Source: Zooshikella harenae (GTDB taxonomy: Bacteria; Pseudomonadota; Gammaproteobacteria; Pseudomonadales; Zooshikellaceae). Taken from it: a stretch of 64,000 nt of DNA. The stretch lies in assembly GCF_018837975.1 (NCBI RefSeq), contig NZ_JAGSOY010000003.1, positions 124,001 through 188,000 of the forward strand, given 5' to 3'. Below are positions 8,244-17,987 of the stretch, piece after piece. A program made the translations under genes and the position numbers. How positions within the stretch are numbered: the stretch's first letter is position 1; every line of letters begins with the position of its first letter. Under the pieces are notes generated by a model. That model made no database searches. It was not told the DNA's origin and saw only the letters and a program-made list of their open reading frames with translations.

Positions 8244-9738
8244 GTCCCATAACCTAGTCCGTTATAGATGTGTTTTTACAGTTTCTCTGGTTGTTACGCT
8301 CTCTACTTCAATGTCTGTATTTGGGGCACAGTGGACTATTCAGCCTACTGTTACAGTTCAGGATACTTATTCAGACAATATTGATTTATCCAATGATAAC
8401 GAGGAGAGTGATCAAGTCCTGGAAATAAGGCCATCTGTGCGGGTTGTTGGTGATGGCAGTCGATTAAAGCTTAATTTTGATTATGCATTGCAAAGTTTGC
8501 ATTATTTAGAAAATACAAACTCAGATGAAACACGACATCAAATGTCTGGTTTTTTACAGTCTGAGCTGTTAGAAAATCATTTATTTTTTGATGCGCGTAG
8601 TTCAATTTCTCAACAGCTTAAAAATGAAAGTCGTGGTGGTTCAAGTGACAATATCAGCGGCTCTAGCAATATTGACGATGTTTATACATACGAGTTGAGT
8701 CCTTATTGGGTTCAACGAATTGGTGATGTGGCTCAAGCCCAGCTTCGCTATACGTTTAACTCTGTTGAATATGATGACTCGGGGGACACAAGTAGCTCAA
8801 GTGATAGTACACAGAGTGGTGTTTCTGCTGTTATTGCTAGTCAGCCTTCGCAAAAAAGAGTCTTTTGGTCTTTAAATTATGATTACTCGAGTACTGACTA
8901 CAAAACCGAGAATGATACAGAGTTAATGAGTTATTCAGGCACACTAGGGTATCGGTGGACACGAAAGATTAGTAGTTATTTAACTTTGGGCTATGAAAGC
9001 CAAGATAATGATATTGAAAGTGTTCGTCATGACACGGATGGAACATTTTGGATTTTAGGTGGTGACTGGCAACCAAGTGCATTAACGTCCATATCTGCTT
9101 CATTTGGTGAGCGTTATTATGGAAATACCTATGGATTTAGAGCTAGTCACAGGCGGAAGCGCTCCCTTTTTGTGCTCAGCTACAATGAGTCTCAACAAAG
9201 TACGCGAGACCAGCTGTTGCTAGATGAAGGGGTTTTCATCTGTAAACAGGGAACGCGTGATGCCAGTGAATGTCGTGAGCGTAATCCAGGTGAGCAGCCA
9301 GGACCTGATGAAGAAGTGAGAGATCTTGCACAAAACCCAGTATCTTCACTGACAGATGATTACTTTATTAATAAGGTTGGACGACTTGACTGGATTTATA
9401 CGCGAGGCAAAAGTCAGTTTACACTTGGCGGTTATCAACAGCGGCGTCAGTATCAGAGCCGCGATATTGATGAAGATACTAAAGGTGTGAACTTTGATTG
9501 GCAGTGGACATTAAATAGGCGAACAACAGCCAATTTTGGTGTTGACTGGTCTGAGTCTCATTTTGACACAGATGACTCAGATAATGATACCATTGGCGCA
9601 TCCATAGGATTACATAGGCGATTAAGTCGTGATCTTGATGGTTCAATTCGATTTTCTTCGACTCATCGGTCAAGTAATGTTGATGAAAATGAGTATACAG
9701 AAAATCGTATAAGCGTGAGTGTTAGGAAAACATTCTAA
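8212..9738 (+). CDS. XrtA/PEP-CTERM-associated outer-membrane beta-barrel protein
   Basis: Up to 508 residues. Three in-frame ATG codons (8212, 8224, 8233) lie inside the end of the kinase gene. The third gives a standard signal peptide (MEHKSHNLVRYRCVFTVSLVV, cut near SVFG-A) and only an 11-base overlap, so 8233 may be the true start. The mature part is Ser/Asp/Tyr-rich with alternating strands, and the chain ends in VSVRKTF with a terminal Phe. This matches the TIGR03016 barrel of PEP-CTERM loci. Its role is unproven; an outer-membrane export conduit for the polymer is the common guess, given the short Wza-like protein of this locus. Confidence 0.87.
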   Translation: MGIIMGTMEHKSHNLVRYRCVFTVSLVVTLSTSMSVFGAQWTIQPTVTVQDTYSDNIDLSNDNEESDQVLEIRPSVRVVGDGSRLKLNFDYALQSLHYLENTNSDETRHQMSGFLQSELLENHLFFDARSSISQQLKNESRGGSSDNISGSSNIDDVYTYELSPYWVQRIGDVAQAQLRYTFNSVEYDDSGDTSSSSDSTQSGVSAVIASQPSQKRVFWSLNYDYSSTDYKTENDTELMSYSGTLGYRWTRKISSYLTLGYESQDNDIESVRHDTDGTFWILGGDWQPSALTSISASFGERYYGNTYGFRASHRRKRSLFVLSYNESQQSTRDQLLLDEGVFICKQGTRDASECRERNPGEQPGPDEEVRDLAQNPVSSLTDDYFINKVGRLDWIYTRGKSQFTLGGYQQRRQYQSRDIDEDTKGVNFDWQWTLNRRTTANFGVDWSESHFDTDDSDNDTIGASIGLHRRLSRDLDGSIRFSSTHRSSNVDENEYTENRISVSVRKTF

Positions 9739-9750
9739 ATTGGCAGCACG

Positions 9751-10806
9751 ATGTACGAATCATTTTATAACCTATCAGGGAAGCCTTTCCAGTTAAGCCC
9801 AGATCCTCGGTTCTTCTTCAGTAGCCGAGGACACAGTCGGGCGATGTCTTATTTACGTTATGGATTAGGTCAAGGAGAAGGCTTCATTATTATTACTGGG
9901 GATATTGGTACGGGTAAAACCACGCTTATTCGCAATTTATTTTCGGAATTAGATCAAAGCCGAATAATTGCTGCCAATATTGTCACAACAACGCTTGAGG
10001 CAGATGACTTATTAAAGATGATCTCATCAGCCTTTAATTTACCCTATGAGGGTATGAGTAAGGCTGCATTATTACGACAGTTTGAAGACTTTTTACGGGA
10101 GTGTGGACGTTTAGGAAAACGAGTTTTACTCGTTGTTGATGAAGCGCAGAATTTACCCAAATCTTCTGTTGAAGAACTTCGAATGCTCTCCAACTTTCAA
10201 GTTAACAACCAGCCTCTATTGCAAAGCTTTTTGTTAGGGCAGCAGGAGTTTAGGAAAACTATTCAGTCGCCAGGTATGGAGCAGTTACGGCAGCGTGTTA
10301 TTGCCTCCTGTCATTTAAGTGGCTTAGATGAAAAAGAAACAGAGGCTTATATTCTTCATCGATTGAAGTATGTGGGTTGGGATAATGATCCTGTTCTCCC
10401 TGAAGAAAGTTTCCATGAAATTTTTCAAGCAACAAATGGCGTGCCTCGAAGAATCAATGTGTTTTGTGATCGGCTTTTGTTGTTTGGATATCTTGAAGAG
10501 TTACATGAGTTATCACCTGATATTGTTAAATCGGTTGCAGCGGAAATGCAGCAGGACATTACTCCTGATGAGCCAGATCAGGAGACGGTGAAGCAAATAC
10601 AACAGGAAGCGCATGGTTTATTGCAAGCAACAGGGCAAATACTGCAGTCTGCACCTTCTGAGTTACAGGCAGGGCGTCCTATGCGGATGCCCACAATTTC
10701 CGACAATAATATTCAAAATATTCGTTATACCATTGAGTCATTGGAAATTGCGATAGCCAGCCGGTTAAATACGTTAAAACAATTAGTTAATAACCTCGAA
10801 AAATAA
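9751..10806 (+). CDS. XrtA/PEP-CTERM-associated AAA ATPase (ExeA-like)
   Basis: 351 residues. It opens with MYESFYNLSGKPFQLSPDPRF, the standard start of ExeA/GspA-type ATPases. Walker A is GDIGTGKTT (Lys56), Walker B is LLVVDEAQNL at about 127-136, and an arginine-rich sensor segment (GVPRRINVFCDRLLLF) follows. There is no C-terminal peptidoglycan-binding domain, unlike ExeA of type II secretion, and the length fits the TIGR03015 type. It is likely a cytoplasmic accessory ATPase for assembly of the export complex, but its function is not established. Confidence 0.9.
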   Translation: MYESFYNLSGKPFQLSPDPRFFFSSRGHSRAMSYLRYGLGQGEGFIIITGDIGTGKTTLIRNLFSELDQSRIIAANIVTTTLEADDLLKMISSAFNLPYEGMSKAALLRQFEDFLRECGRLGKRVLLVVDEAQNLPKSSVEELRMLSNFQVNNQPLLQSFLLGQQEFRKTIQSPGMEQLRQRVIASCHLSGLDEKETEAYILHRLKYVGWDNDPVLPEESFHEIFQATNGVPRRINVFCDRLLLFGYLEELHELSPDIVKSVAAEMQQDITPDEPDQETVKQIQQEAHGLLQATGQILQSAPSELQAGRPMRMPTISDNNIQNIRYTIESLEIAIASRLNTLKQLVNNLEK

Positions 10807-10810
10807 ATTT

Positions 10811-11941
10811 ATGGTAACTCAACAGCCAGTCAAAACCCTTATCTGTGTGGTTGGGGCAAGACCCAACTTTATGAAAATTGCACCTGTTATTCGTGCATTG
10901 CGGGAACATAGCAACTCACTAAATGTTGTGCTTATTCATACAGGACAGCATTATGATGAGACTATGAAAACTCAGTTCTTTGAACAGCTAGGCATTCCAG
11001 AACCTGATAAAGATTTGGAAGTGGGGGCTGGCAGCCAAACAGAGCAAACAGCAGAAATCATGAAACGCTTTGAGCGTGAAGTTGATGAATACCATCCTGT
11101 TGCAGTGCTTGTAGTTGGTGACGTTACTTCAACACTGGCTACAGCGTTAGTAGCGGCAAAAAAGCACATTCCTGTCATTCATGTTGAAGCGGGATTACGC
11201 AGCCGTGACCGACAAATGCCAGAAGAAATTAATCGAGTGTTAACAGACCAGTTATCTGACCGGCTGTATATTACAGAACGTAGTGCAGAACAAAATTTGC
11301 AGGCAGAAGGTATTTCATCTGATCGGGTGGTTTTTGTGGGCAATGTGATGATCGATACTTTACATCATAACCTTCCCCATGCTGTGAAGCCTCAGCAGAC
11401 AGTTCCTGATAATAAGTGGTCTGTCATTGAACAAGTTGGTCAGTTTTGTTTATTGACCTTACATAGACCTTCAAATGTAGATCATCCAGAAATACTAGGT
11501 AAGTTGTTGGATGCAGTGGGTGTAATTGCACAACAAATTCCAGTGGTATTTCCAGTGCACCCAAGGACCAAAGGTAAAATTGAGGCATTTGGTTTTACAG
11601 AAAAGCTACAACGTCCTGGTATTATTTGTTTAGAGCCTTTGGGCTACTTACAAATGTTAGGCATGATGGCTCATGCAAAACTGGTGATGACTGACTCAGG
11701 AGGGGTACAGGAAGAAACCACCGCGTTAGGTGTGCCTTGTATCACGCTAAGAGAAAATACTGAACGTCCAATTACAATCACAGAAGGCACTAATACAATT
11801 GTTGGTAGAGATACTGAAAAATTGAAGCTGTTGGTGAGTGAAATACTTGGTTCAGGTGGTAAACAAGGAAGAATTCCTGAATATTGGGACGGTAAGGCTG
11901 CTGAGCGTATTGCAGCTGATTTAATTGATTGGTTGATGTGA
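10811..11941 (+). CDS. wecB: UDP-N-acetylglucosamine 2-epimerase (non-hydrolysing)
   Basis: 376 residues, the same length as E. coli WecB. It interconverts UDP-GlcNAc and UDP-ManNAc in the cytoplasm. Visible family motifs include the N-terminal GARPNFMKIAPV, HTGQHYDETM, VEAGLRSRDRQMPEEINR, LLTLHRPSNVD and MTDSGGVQEETTALGVPC. The start lies 4 bases after the ATPase stop, inside the operon. Its presence suggests ManNAc, or a sugar derived from it, in the repeat unit. No UDP-ManNAc dehydrogenase (WecC) is encoded in the window, so the acid form is not supported here. Confidence 0.95.
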   Translation: MVTQQPVKTLICVVGARPNFMKIAPVIRALREHSNSLNVVLIHTGQHYDETMKTQFFEQLGIPEPDKDLEVGAGSQTEQTAEIMKRFEREVDEYHPVAVLVVGDVTSTLATALVAAKKHIPVIHVEAGLRSRDRQMPEEINRVLTDQLSDRLYITERSAEQNLQAEGISSDRVVFVGNVMIDTLHHNLPHAVKPQQTVPDNKWSVIEQVGQFCLLTLHRPSNVDHPEILGKLLDAVGVIAQQIPVVFPVHPRTKGKIEAFGFTEKLQRPGIICLEPLGYLQMLGMMAHAKLVMTDSGGVQEETTALGVPCITLRENTERPITITEGTNTIVGRDTEKLKLLVSEILGSGGKQGRIPEYWDGKAAERIAADLIDWLM

Positions 11942-11980
11942 TCTCTGATCATTAAACTCTCTGACAGGTAGTAACGAATT

Positions 11981-12868
11981 ATGAGCCAACCAACAGCTGT
12001 TGATGAAGCTAAGTCGAGTATGCTTATTACAAACGCGATGTCGGTTGATGTTGAGGATTATTTTCAGGTCGCAGCCTTTGAGAATAATATTAAGCCGGAA
12101 GACTGGGATTCGTTACCTGTCAGGGTTGAGCATAATACACAGCGTATTTTAGCGTTGTTTGCCGAATATAATATTAAAGCAACATTTTTTACGTTGGGGT
12201 GGGTGGCTGAACGTTATCCTGGTCTTGTAAAGGATATCGTTGCTCAGGGACATGAATTGGCAAGTCATGGGTACGGACATCAGCGGGCTACGACTCAGAC
12301 GCCAGAGGTTTTTAAGGCAGACATTTGTAAAGCTAAACATCTGTTAGAAGATATTTCAGGGGTTGAAGTTAAAGGCTATCGGGCACCAAGCTATTCAATT
12401 GACCATAGTAATCCTTGGGCTCATGATGAGTTGCTGGCTGCGGGACATAGTTATAGCTCAAGTGTTTATCCGGTTAAACATGATTTGTATGGTGTCCCTG
12501 ATGCTCCGCGTTTTCCCTATCACTGTGAAAATGGTTTATTGGAAATTCCCATAACGACAGTAAGAATTAGAAATAAAAATATTCCATTTGGTGGTGGTGG
12601 TTATTTTCGTTTTTTCCCCTACTGGATATCTAAGTGGGGTATTAACCGTGTAAACCAACAAGATCAAGCACCTGCCATTTTTTATTTTCATCCTTGGGAA
12701 ATAGATCCTGGTCAGCCAAGGCAGGAAGGTATTAGTTTTAAAAGCCGGTTTCGTCATTATTTAAACCTTGAAACAATGGAAAAAAGATTACGTACACTGA
12801 TTCAGGACTTTAAATGGCATACGATGGAATCCGTATTTCTACATCACTCAGCAAACTTAAACCAATAG
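11981..12868 (+). CDS. XrtA-associated polysaccharide deacetylase (NodB domain)
   Basis: 295 residues. The metal-binding motif 1 is SVDVEDYF (residues about 23-30), motif 2 is HELASHGYGH, and motif 3 is RAPSYS; all three are intact. This is the DUF3473-containing deacetylase of PEP-CTERM loci (TIGR03006 type), which would remove acetyl groups from a GlcNAc-like sugar of the growing polymer. No signal peptide is seen, so it should act in the cytoplasm or at the inner face. The first 22 residues before NAMSVDVEDYF are poorly conserved in character, and an in-frame ATG at 12041 is an alternative start. Confidence 0.92.
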   Translation: MSQPTAVDEAKSSMLITNAMSVDVEDYFQVAAFENNIKPEDWDSLPVRVEHNTQRILALFAEYNIKATFFTLGWVAERYPGLVKDIVAQGHELASHGYGHQRATTQTPEVFKADICKAKHLLEDISGVEVKGYRAPSYSIDHSNPWAHDELLAAGHSYSSSVYPVKHDLYGVPDAPRFPYHCENGLLEIPITTVRIRNKNIPFGGGGYFRFFPYWISKWGINRVNQQDQAPAIFYFHPWEIDPGQPRQEGISFKSRFRHYLNLETMEKRLRTLIQDFKWHTMESVFLHHSANLNQ

Positions 12869-12877
12869 GGAAAGACT

Positions 12878-13915
12878 GTGAGTCAGGTTGTTGTTAAACC
12901 GCTTACCGAGGCATCCGTTAATGCGTGGAATCATTATGTTGATAATGCAGAAAATTCAACATTTTTTCATCGTGCAGAATGGCGAGATGTAATAAAGCAA
13001 GCTTTTGGACATGATTCGCATTATTTGTATGCAGAGCGAGACGATAAGATAACAGGTGTTTTACCTTTGGGGCAGGTAAAGAGTTGGTTGTTTGGAAATG
13101 CACTTATTTCCGTGCCTTTTAGTGTCTATGGTGGTGTTGTTGCGAATGATGATGACAGTAGACAGGCATTACTCAATGCAGCCTGCTCATTGGCTCAAAA
13201 GTTACAAGTTGATTATCTAGAGCTGAGAAATCTAAATCAAGAAACGCTTCCAGAAAAATGGCAGCGTAAAGAGTTGTATGTCACTTTTCGTAAGCCATTA
13301 TGCGCCACAGATGACGAAAATATGAAGGCCATTCCTCGAAAACAACGAGCTATGGTTAGAAAAGGTATTAAAGCTGGTTTATCAACGGTTGTTGAAAATG
13401 ATACAAATAATTTTTTCTATGCTTATTCCAGCAGTGTGAGGAATTTAGGAACTCCCGTATTTAATCAGCATTATTTTGATATTTTATTACAAGCTTTTCC
13501 TGAGCATGCGGATATTTTAACCATTAAGAATAATGACGAAGTGGTTGCCAGTGTTTTAAGTTTTTATTTTAAAGATCAGGTTCTACCTTATTATGGCGGT
13601 GGGACAGAAAACGCTAGGCAGTGTGCTGGTAATGATTTTATGTACTGGGAATTAATGCGTCATGCGTTAAAGAAAGGCGCAGCATTTTTTGACTTTGGGC
13701 GAAGTAAACAAAATACGGGTGCGTTTAGTTTTAAAAAGAATTGGGGGTTTTCACCAGAACCACTTTACTATGATTATTTCTTAGTCAAAGCTGACCATTT
13801 ACCAAATATAAGTCCCAATAATCCAAAATATAAACTGTTTATTCAGATTTGGTCTAAGTTACCTTTGAAGTTAAGTCAACTGATTGGGCCTATGGTTTCT
13901 AAATATCTAGGATGA
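12878..13915 (+). CDS. FemAB-family XrtA/PEP-CTERM-associated protein
   Basis: 345 residues, GTG start. It carries the acyl-transfer fold of FemAB/peptidoglycan-bridge enzymes: an N-terminal segment TFFHRAEWRDVIKQAFGHDSHYLYAERD, then a middle segment MVRKGIKAGLSTVVE, then the C-terminal half with YYGGGTENARQCAGNDFMYWELMRHALKKGAAFFDFGRSK. These features match the TIGR03019 type. Enzymes of this fold move aminoacyl or acyl groups onto sugars or peptides, so an N-acyl or aminoacyl decoration of the repeat unit is likely; the donor is unknown. The stop is followed by the next gene's ATG within 6 bases. Confidence 0.9.
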   Translation: MSQVVVKPLTEASVNAWNHYVDNAENSTFFHRAEWRDVIKQAFGHDSHYLYAERDDKITGVLPLGQVKSWLFGNALISVPFSVYGGVVANDDDSRQALLNAACSLAQKLQVDYLELRNLNQETLPEKWQRKELYVTFRKPLCATDDENMKAIPRKQRAMVRKGIKAGLSTVVENDTNNFFYAYSSSVRNLGTPVFNQHYFDILLQAFPEHADILTIKNNDEVVASVLSFYFKDQVLPYYGGGTENARQCAGNDFMYWELMRHALKKGAAFFDFGRSKQNTGAFSFKKNWGFSPEPLYYDYFLVKADHLPNISPNNPKYKLFIQIWSKLPLKLSQLIGPMVSKYLG

Positions 13916-13918
13916 TGT

Positions 13919-15115
13919 ATGAAAAACCTGTTGTATTTGGTTCATCGTATACCTTTCCCTCCGAACAAAGGTGATAAGATTCGTTCTTATCACTTACTAC
14001 GTTTTTTAGCTGAACACTATAATGTTTACTTGGGAACATTTATTGATGACCCAAATGACAAACAGTATATCGATACAGTTAAGCAGTGGTGTACCGAGTT
14101 AAATGTCGAAATACTGAATCCATCGTTGGCTAAGTTAAAATCGTTAATGGGTATCGCTAAGGGTCAACCTTTGACATTACCTTATTATACAAATGCAAGC
14201 ATGCATCAGTGGGTGAGTCGTGTGACACAAGCCCATGAGTTTGCAGGCTGTGTTATTTTTTCTTCATCAATGGCGCAATATTTTGAGGGGCATTTTCAGG
14301 CGTTGCCAACTGTTGTTGATTTTGTTGATGTCGACTCTGATAAATGGCGGCAATATAGTCAGTCTAAGTCTGGTGTTATGGGCTGGGTGTATCGCCGGGA
14401 AGCAAATTACTTGGAAAAATATGAGTGTTCTGTGGCAAACCAAGTAAATGCATCAGTGTTTGTTTCTGATAAGGAAGCCAGTTTATTTAAGACATTGGCA
14501 CCTAATGCTGCGAATGTGGTTGGTATTCCAAACGGTGTTGATTTTGATTTCTTTGATCCTTCGCTAACAATGCCATCACCGTATGGACGCAATGGTCCTG
14601 TAATCGCATTTACAGGGGCAATGGATTATTGGGCAAATGTTGATGCTGTTCGCTGGTTTTCAGATGAAGTATTCCCGCATTGCCGCGCCGCTCAGCCTGA
14701 TGTGCAATTTTATATTGTTGGTGGAAATCCTACTCAAGAAGTTCAAGAGCTTGCAAAACAAGAGGGGATTACCGTCACTGGGCGAGTAGAAGATATACGA
14801 CCTTATATTTTACATGCGAATGTAATCGTTGCCCCGTTACGTATAGCCAGGGGAATACAAAATAAAGTACTGGAAGCAATGGCGTTAGGTAAATGGGTGA
14901 TTGCCACAGAGCAAGCAATGGAAGGTATAGATGCACCTGCTGAGCTTGCAACGACAACACCTTTGGATCCCAACTTGTTTTATGAGGCTATACAAGCTCG
15001 CTTAGCGATGTCAGCAATGGCACCTGCTGATGGTATCAGGCAATGGATTCAGCAAAATTTTAGCTGGCAAACCAGTTTGATGCGCTTTCAAACATTATTA
15101 TCGGGTAGTCCCTAA
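13919..15115 (+). CDS. GT4 glycosyltransferase, XrtA-associated (TIGR03087 type)
   Basis: 398 residues. It starts MKNLLYLVHRIPFPPNKGDKIRSYHLLRFLA, the signature opening of the PEP-CTERM-locus TIGR03087 transferases. The C-terminal Rossmann half contains FTGAMDYWANVDAVRWF, YIVGGNP and a nucleotide-sugar binding stretch IVAPLRIARGIQNKVLEAMALGKWVI with the acidic E-x7-E-like pattern of GT4 enzymes. It should add one sugar to the lipid-linked repeat unit on the cytoplasmic face. Donor and linkage cannot be read from sequence. Confidence 0.92.
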   Translation: MKNLLYLVHRIPFPPNKGDKIRSYHLLRFLAEHYNVYLGTFIDDPNDKQYIDTVKQWCTELNVEILNPSLAKLKSLMGIAKGQPLTLPYYTNASMHQWVSRVTQAHEFAGCVIFSSSMAQYFEGHFQALPTVVDFVDVDSDKWRQYSQSKSGVMGWVYRREANYLEKYECSVANQVNASVFVSDKEASLFKTLAPNAANVVGIPNGVDFDFFDPSLTMPSPYGRNGPVIAFTGAMDYWANVDAVRWFSDEVFPHCRAAQPDVQFYIVGGNPTQEVQELAKQEGITVTGRVEDIRPYILHANVIVAPLRIARGIQNKVLEAMALGKWVIATEQAMEGIDAPAELATTTPLDPNLFYEAIQARLAMSAMAPADGIRQWIQQNFSWQTSLMRFQTLLSGSP

Positions 15116-15126
15116 AGGAGTAATGT

Positions 15127-16689
15127 ATGACGTCAAGGATTGCTAATAACACAATGACTCTACCCTACCTGTTAATTCCTTTATTGGTTATCTGGCTACT
15201 GGCGTTTTTTCCAACGCATCAAGCGATGGTCCATGTATGGATTAACTCTGTGACATTTGCTCATGGATTTTTAATTGTTCCCATGGCGCTTTATTTATTT
15301 TGGCAGCGACGACAGCTTATTAGTTTGAGCAATGCTCAGCCTAGCTGGTTGGCGTCACTGGTCTTATTAGGATTAGCTGTAATCTGGTTTGTGGCTAATG
15401 CAGCAGGAGTGAATGTCGTTCAGCAACTTGCTGTAGTACTTATGATTCCAGTGATTATATGGGGGCTACTAGGCTTTCAGGTTCTGAAGCAGGTGGCATT
15501 CCCTGTCGGTTATTTACTGTTTGCTGTACCTATGGGGGAAAACTTAGTACCTCTATTACAGGAAATCACAGCTTGGTTTTCAGTGAAAGGATTACAGTTA
15601 GTGGGTATCCCTGTTTACTGGGAAGGGTATTACATTTCAATTCCTTCTGGTGATTTTCTGGTTGCAGAGGCGTGTAGCGGTATTCGCTATTTAATTGCTT
15701 CAGCCGCACTTGGTGCATTTTACGCTTACATTACATTTAATAGTCTGAAAAAACGTATTTTATTTATTGGTATTAGTTTGGTTTTACCAATTGTCGCCAA
15801 TGGTATTAGAGCATGGGGCATTATCATGATTGCTTACTACTCTGATATGAAGTATGCCGTTGGCGTTGATCATATTCTTTATGGCTGGGTATTTTTTGGC
15901 ATAGTCATGCTTCTTTTGTTTTGGATCGGCGGTAAGTTTGCGGATAATCCTATTACCCTGCAAAGTACAACAAACACAACAGGTGCTGATCAAACCTTAT
16001 CGAAAGGTGATAGCCGCTTTTCAGTAAATCAAGGTGTAGTGCAGCCTATTGAGAAGCAGCACTGGCGGATGCTAGTCTGGCTGACCGTGATTATTATTTG
16101 TATTCCTATACTTACGTTGCTAAATCAACCTTCAGCCGTCAGTCAGGTTGCTTTTACGTTACCAGAAAAAGTAGCTAACTGGCAGTTAACAAAAAAACAG
16201 CCCGTTAATTGGAAGCCAACTTTTTCGACACCTCATACAACACATGTATCATATCAAAATGATGTGGTGGATCAGTCTTTGTTTCTTTTTGCAGCACATT
16301 ATACAGGGGGAGAGCGTGATATTGAGTTAGTCAGTTACGCAAACCAACTGTTTGATGATGATAATTGGAAGATATTATCGCAACAAGTGCGCAACATTGA
16401 AATTGCCGAAAAGACTTACTCTTTTTATGAGTATGTCGTTGAGCATGATGGTCAACGAAGGCTATTGTGGTCGTGGTATGTGCTAAATAATAAAGTAATG
16501 ACAAATACATATTTAATTAAATTATACCAGGCTTACGGCAAATTAACTGGGCAATTCTATGGTGGGAGCTTTTTGGCGATTGCCACTGATTTTGATATTA
16601 AACCGAGTGAAGCGCGAGAAAAGTTGCAGCGCTTTTTGACTGAGGCTATGCCTTTGTTAACAGAGTCTTTGGTGAGTTATAAGCCTTAA
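15127..16689 (+). CDS. xrtA: Exosortase A with fused EpsI domain
   Basis: 520 residues, polytopic inner-membrane protease/transpeptidase. The exosortase core occupies about residues 10-275. The predicted catalytic residues are Cys183 in EACSGIRYL, Arg228 in ANGIRAW and His249 in VGVDHILYG. A C-terminal extracytoplasmic EpsI domain (DUF3485) follows a membrane helix at about 315-335 and includes TGGERDIELVSYANQLF. The fused form is the usual XrtA architecture. It recognises C-terminal PEP-CTERM signals and is thought to cleave and transfer substrate proteins in concert with polysaccharide production. No PEP-CTERM protein is encoded in this window. The start follows an AAAGGAG Shine-Dalgarno by 6 bases. 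Confidence 0.96.
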   Translation: MTSRIANNTMTLPYLLIPLLVIWLLAFFPTHQAMVHVWINSVTFAHGFLIVPMALYLFWQRRQLISLSNAQPSWLASLVLLGLAVIWFVANAAGVNVVQQLAVVLMIPVIIWGLLGFQVLKQVAFPVGYLLFAVPMGENLVPLLQEITAWFSVKGLQLVGIPVYWEGYYISIPSGDFLVAEACSGIRYLIASAALGAFYAYITFNSLKKRILFIGISLVLPIVANGIRAWGIIMIAYYSDMKYAVGVDHILYGWVFFGIVMLLLFWIGGKFADNPITLQSTTNTTGADQTLSKGDSRFSVNQGVVQPIEKQHWRMLVWLTVIIICIPILTLLNQPSAVSQVAFTLPEKVANWQLTKKQPVNWKPTFSTPHTTHVSYQNDVVDQSLFLFAAHYTGGERDIELVSYANQLFDDDNWKILSQQVRNIEIAEKTYSFYEYVVEHDGQRRLLWSWYVLNNKVMTNTYLIKLYQAYGKLTGQFYGGSFLAIATDFDIKPSEAREKLQRFLTEAMPLLTESLVSYKP

Positions 16690-16806
16690 ACCTGTTGTGA
16701 AAAATACCTATTACAGCAAATCACTTTAAATAAGCAGCCATTAGTGCTGTCTCTTACAGGAGATGATGTTGTCTGGGTGTAAAAGGCTGTTTTATTAAGT
16801 ATTTAT

Positions 16807-17958
16807 ATGATGACGTTAACCAGTGCTGAACATATACCATTAATTGCCCACTTGGTCTTTCGCTTAGATGTTGGTGGCTTGGAGAATGGTTTAGTCAATT
16901 TGATTAACCGCATTCCTGAATCTCGCTACCGTCATGCTATTATTTGTATGACGGATTATTCTGATTTTGCTCAACGTATAAAAAGACCTGATGTACAAAT
17001 TATTGCGCTGCATAAGAAAGAGGGACAGGACTGGAAACTTTATTACCGGTTGTGGAAGGTTTTACAACAGTTAAAACCTGATTATGTTCATACCCGCAAT
17101 ATCGCGACACTTGAGGGACAGTTTATTGCCTGGTTAGCAGGTGTTCACAACCGTATTCATGGTGAACATGGCTGGGATGTTTATGATGTAGCAGGCAGTA
17201 ATAAAAAATACCAATGGTTGCGCCGACTAATGAATCCTTTTGTGAAGCATTACGTCGCATTATCTTCTGAAAGCCGCGATTATCTAATTAACAGTGTAGG
17301 TGTTGCAGCGAATAAAGTAGCGCATATTTATAATGGTGTTGATACTGACAAGTTTTCACCCCAAGCCCCATTTGCATCAGATGTTCCTGAGTCCTTTATT
17401 CAACCAGGACAGCTTATTATTGGCACAGTGGGTCGTTTGGCCAAAATAAAGCACCAACAAAGTTTATTATCAGCATTTATTGAATTGAAAAAAGATAAGG
17501 TTATTGCCGACACGATAAAGCTAGTATTGGTGGGTGATGGTCCCGAAAAAGCGCATTTGCAGTCGATGGCGGAGAAGGCTGGTGTTGCCTCATCTGTTTG
17601 GTTTGCAGGCGTAAGGCAGGATATTCCTCAAATTATGCGTCGGTTTGCTATTTTTGTATTACCCTCGTTAGCTGAAGGTATTTCTAACACAATACTGGAA
17701 GCGATGGCCTCTGGTTTACCCGTGGTAGCGACAGATGTCGGAGGGAACAGTGAACTTATTCAACATCAACAAAACGGCATGATTGTACCTGTAGATAATG
17801 TGACAGCTTTAGCAGAGGCAATTCATCAGTATCTTAAGGATGCTGAGCGTCGAAAGCAGCATGGTATTGCAGCACGACAACATGTTGTAGAAACATTCAG
17901 TATGGACGCTATGGTTAATCGTTACACGTCAATTTACGATCAGTTGCAACTGAATTAA
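16807..17958 (+). CDS. GT4 glycosyltransferase, XrtA-associated (TIGR03088 type)
   Basis: 383 residues. The opening HLVFRLDVGGLENGLVNLINRIP is the family signature (a short loop rich in Gly followed by ENG). The C-terminal donor-binding half carries IGTVGRLAKIKHQ, LVGDGPEKAHLQ and LPSLAEGISNTILEAMASGLPVVATDVGGNSELI, with the E-x7-E motif intact. The gene is set 117 bases from xrtA, the largest gap in the core operon, so a secondary promoter is possible, and the ATG lacks a clear Shine-Dalgarno. It acts on the cytoplasmic side in repeat-unit assembly. Confidence 0.93.
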   Translation: MMTLTSAEHIPLIAHLVFRLDVGGLENGLVNLINRIPESRYRHAIICMTDYSDFAQRIKRPDVQIIALHKKEGQDWKLYYRLWKVLQQLKPDYVHTRNIATLEGQFIAWLAGVHNRIHGEHGWDVYDVAGSNKKYQWLRRLMNPFVKHYVALSSESRDYLINSVGVAANKVAHIYNGVDTDKFSPQAPFASDVPESFIQPGQLIIGTVGRLAKIKHQQSLLSAFIELKKDKVIADTIKLVLVGDGPEKAHLQSMAEKAGVASSVWFAGVRQDIPQIMRRFAIFVLPSLAEGISNTILEAMASGLPVVATDVGGNSELIQHQQNGMIVPVDNVTALAEAIHQYLKDAERRKQHGIAARQHVVETFSMDAMVNRYTSIYDQLQLN

Positions 17959-17987
17959 TCCCCCCTTTAGTAAAGGTATCTATTTAT

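Noticed and set aside
16766-16798. Ten-codon leader-like frame with AGGAG before the TIGR03088-type transferase
   Set aside because: The Shine-Dalgarno is too close to the ATG, and no attenuator hairpin follows.
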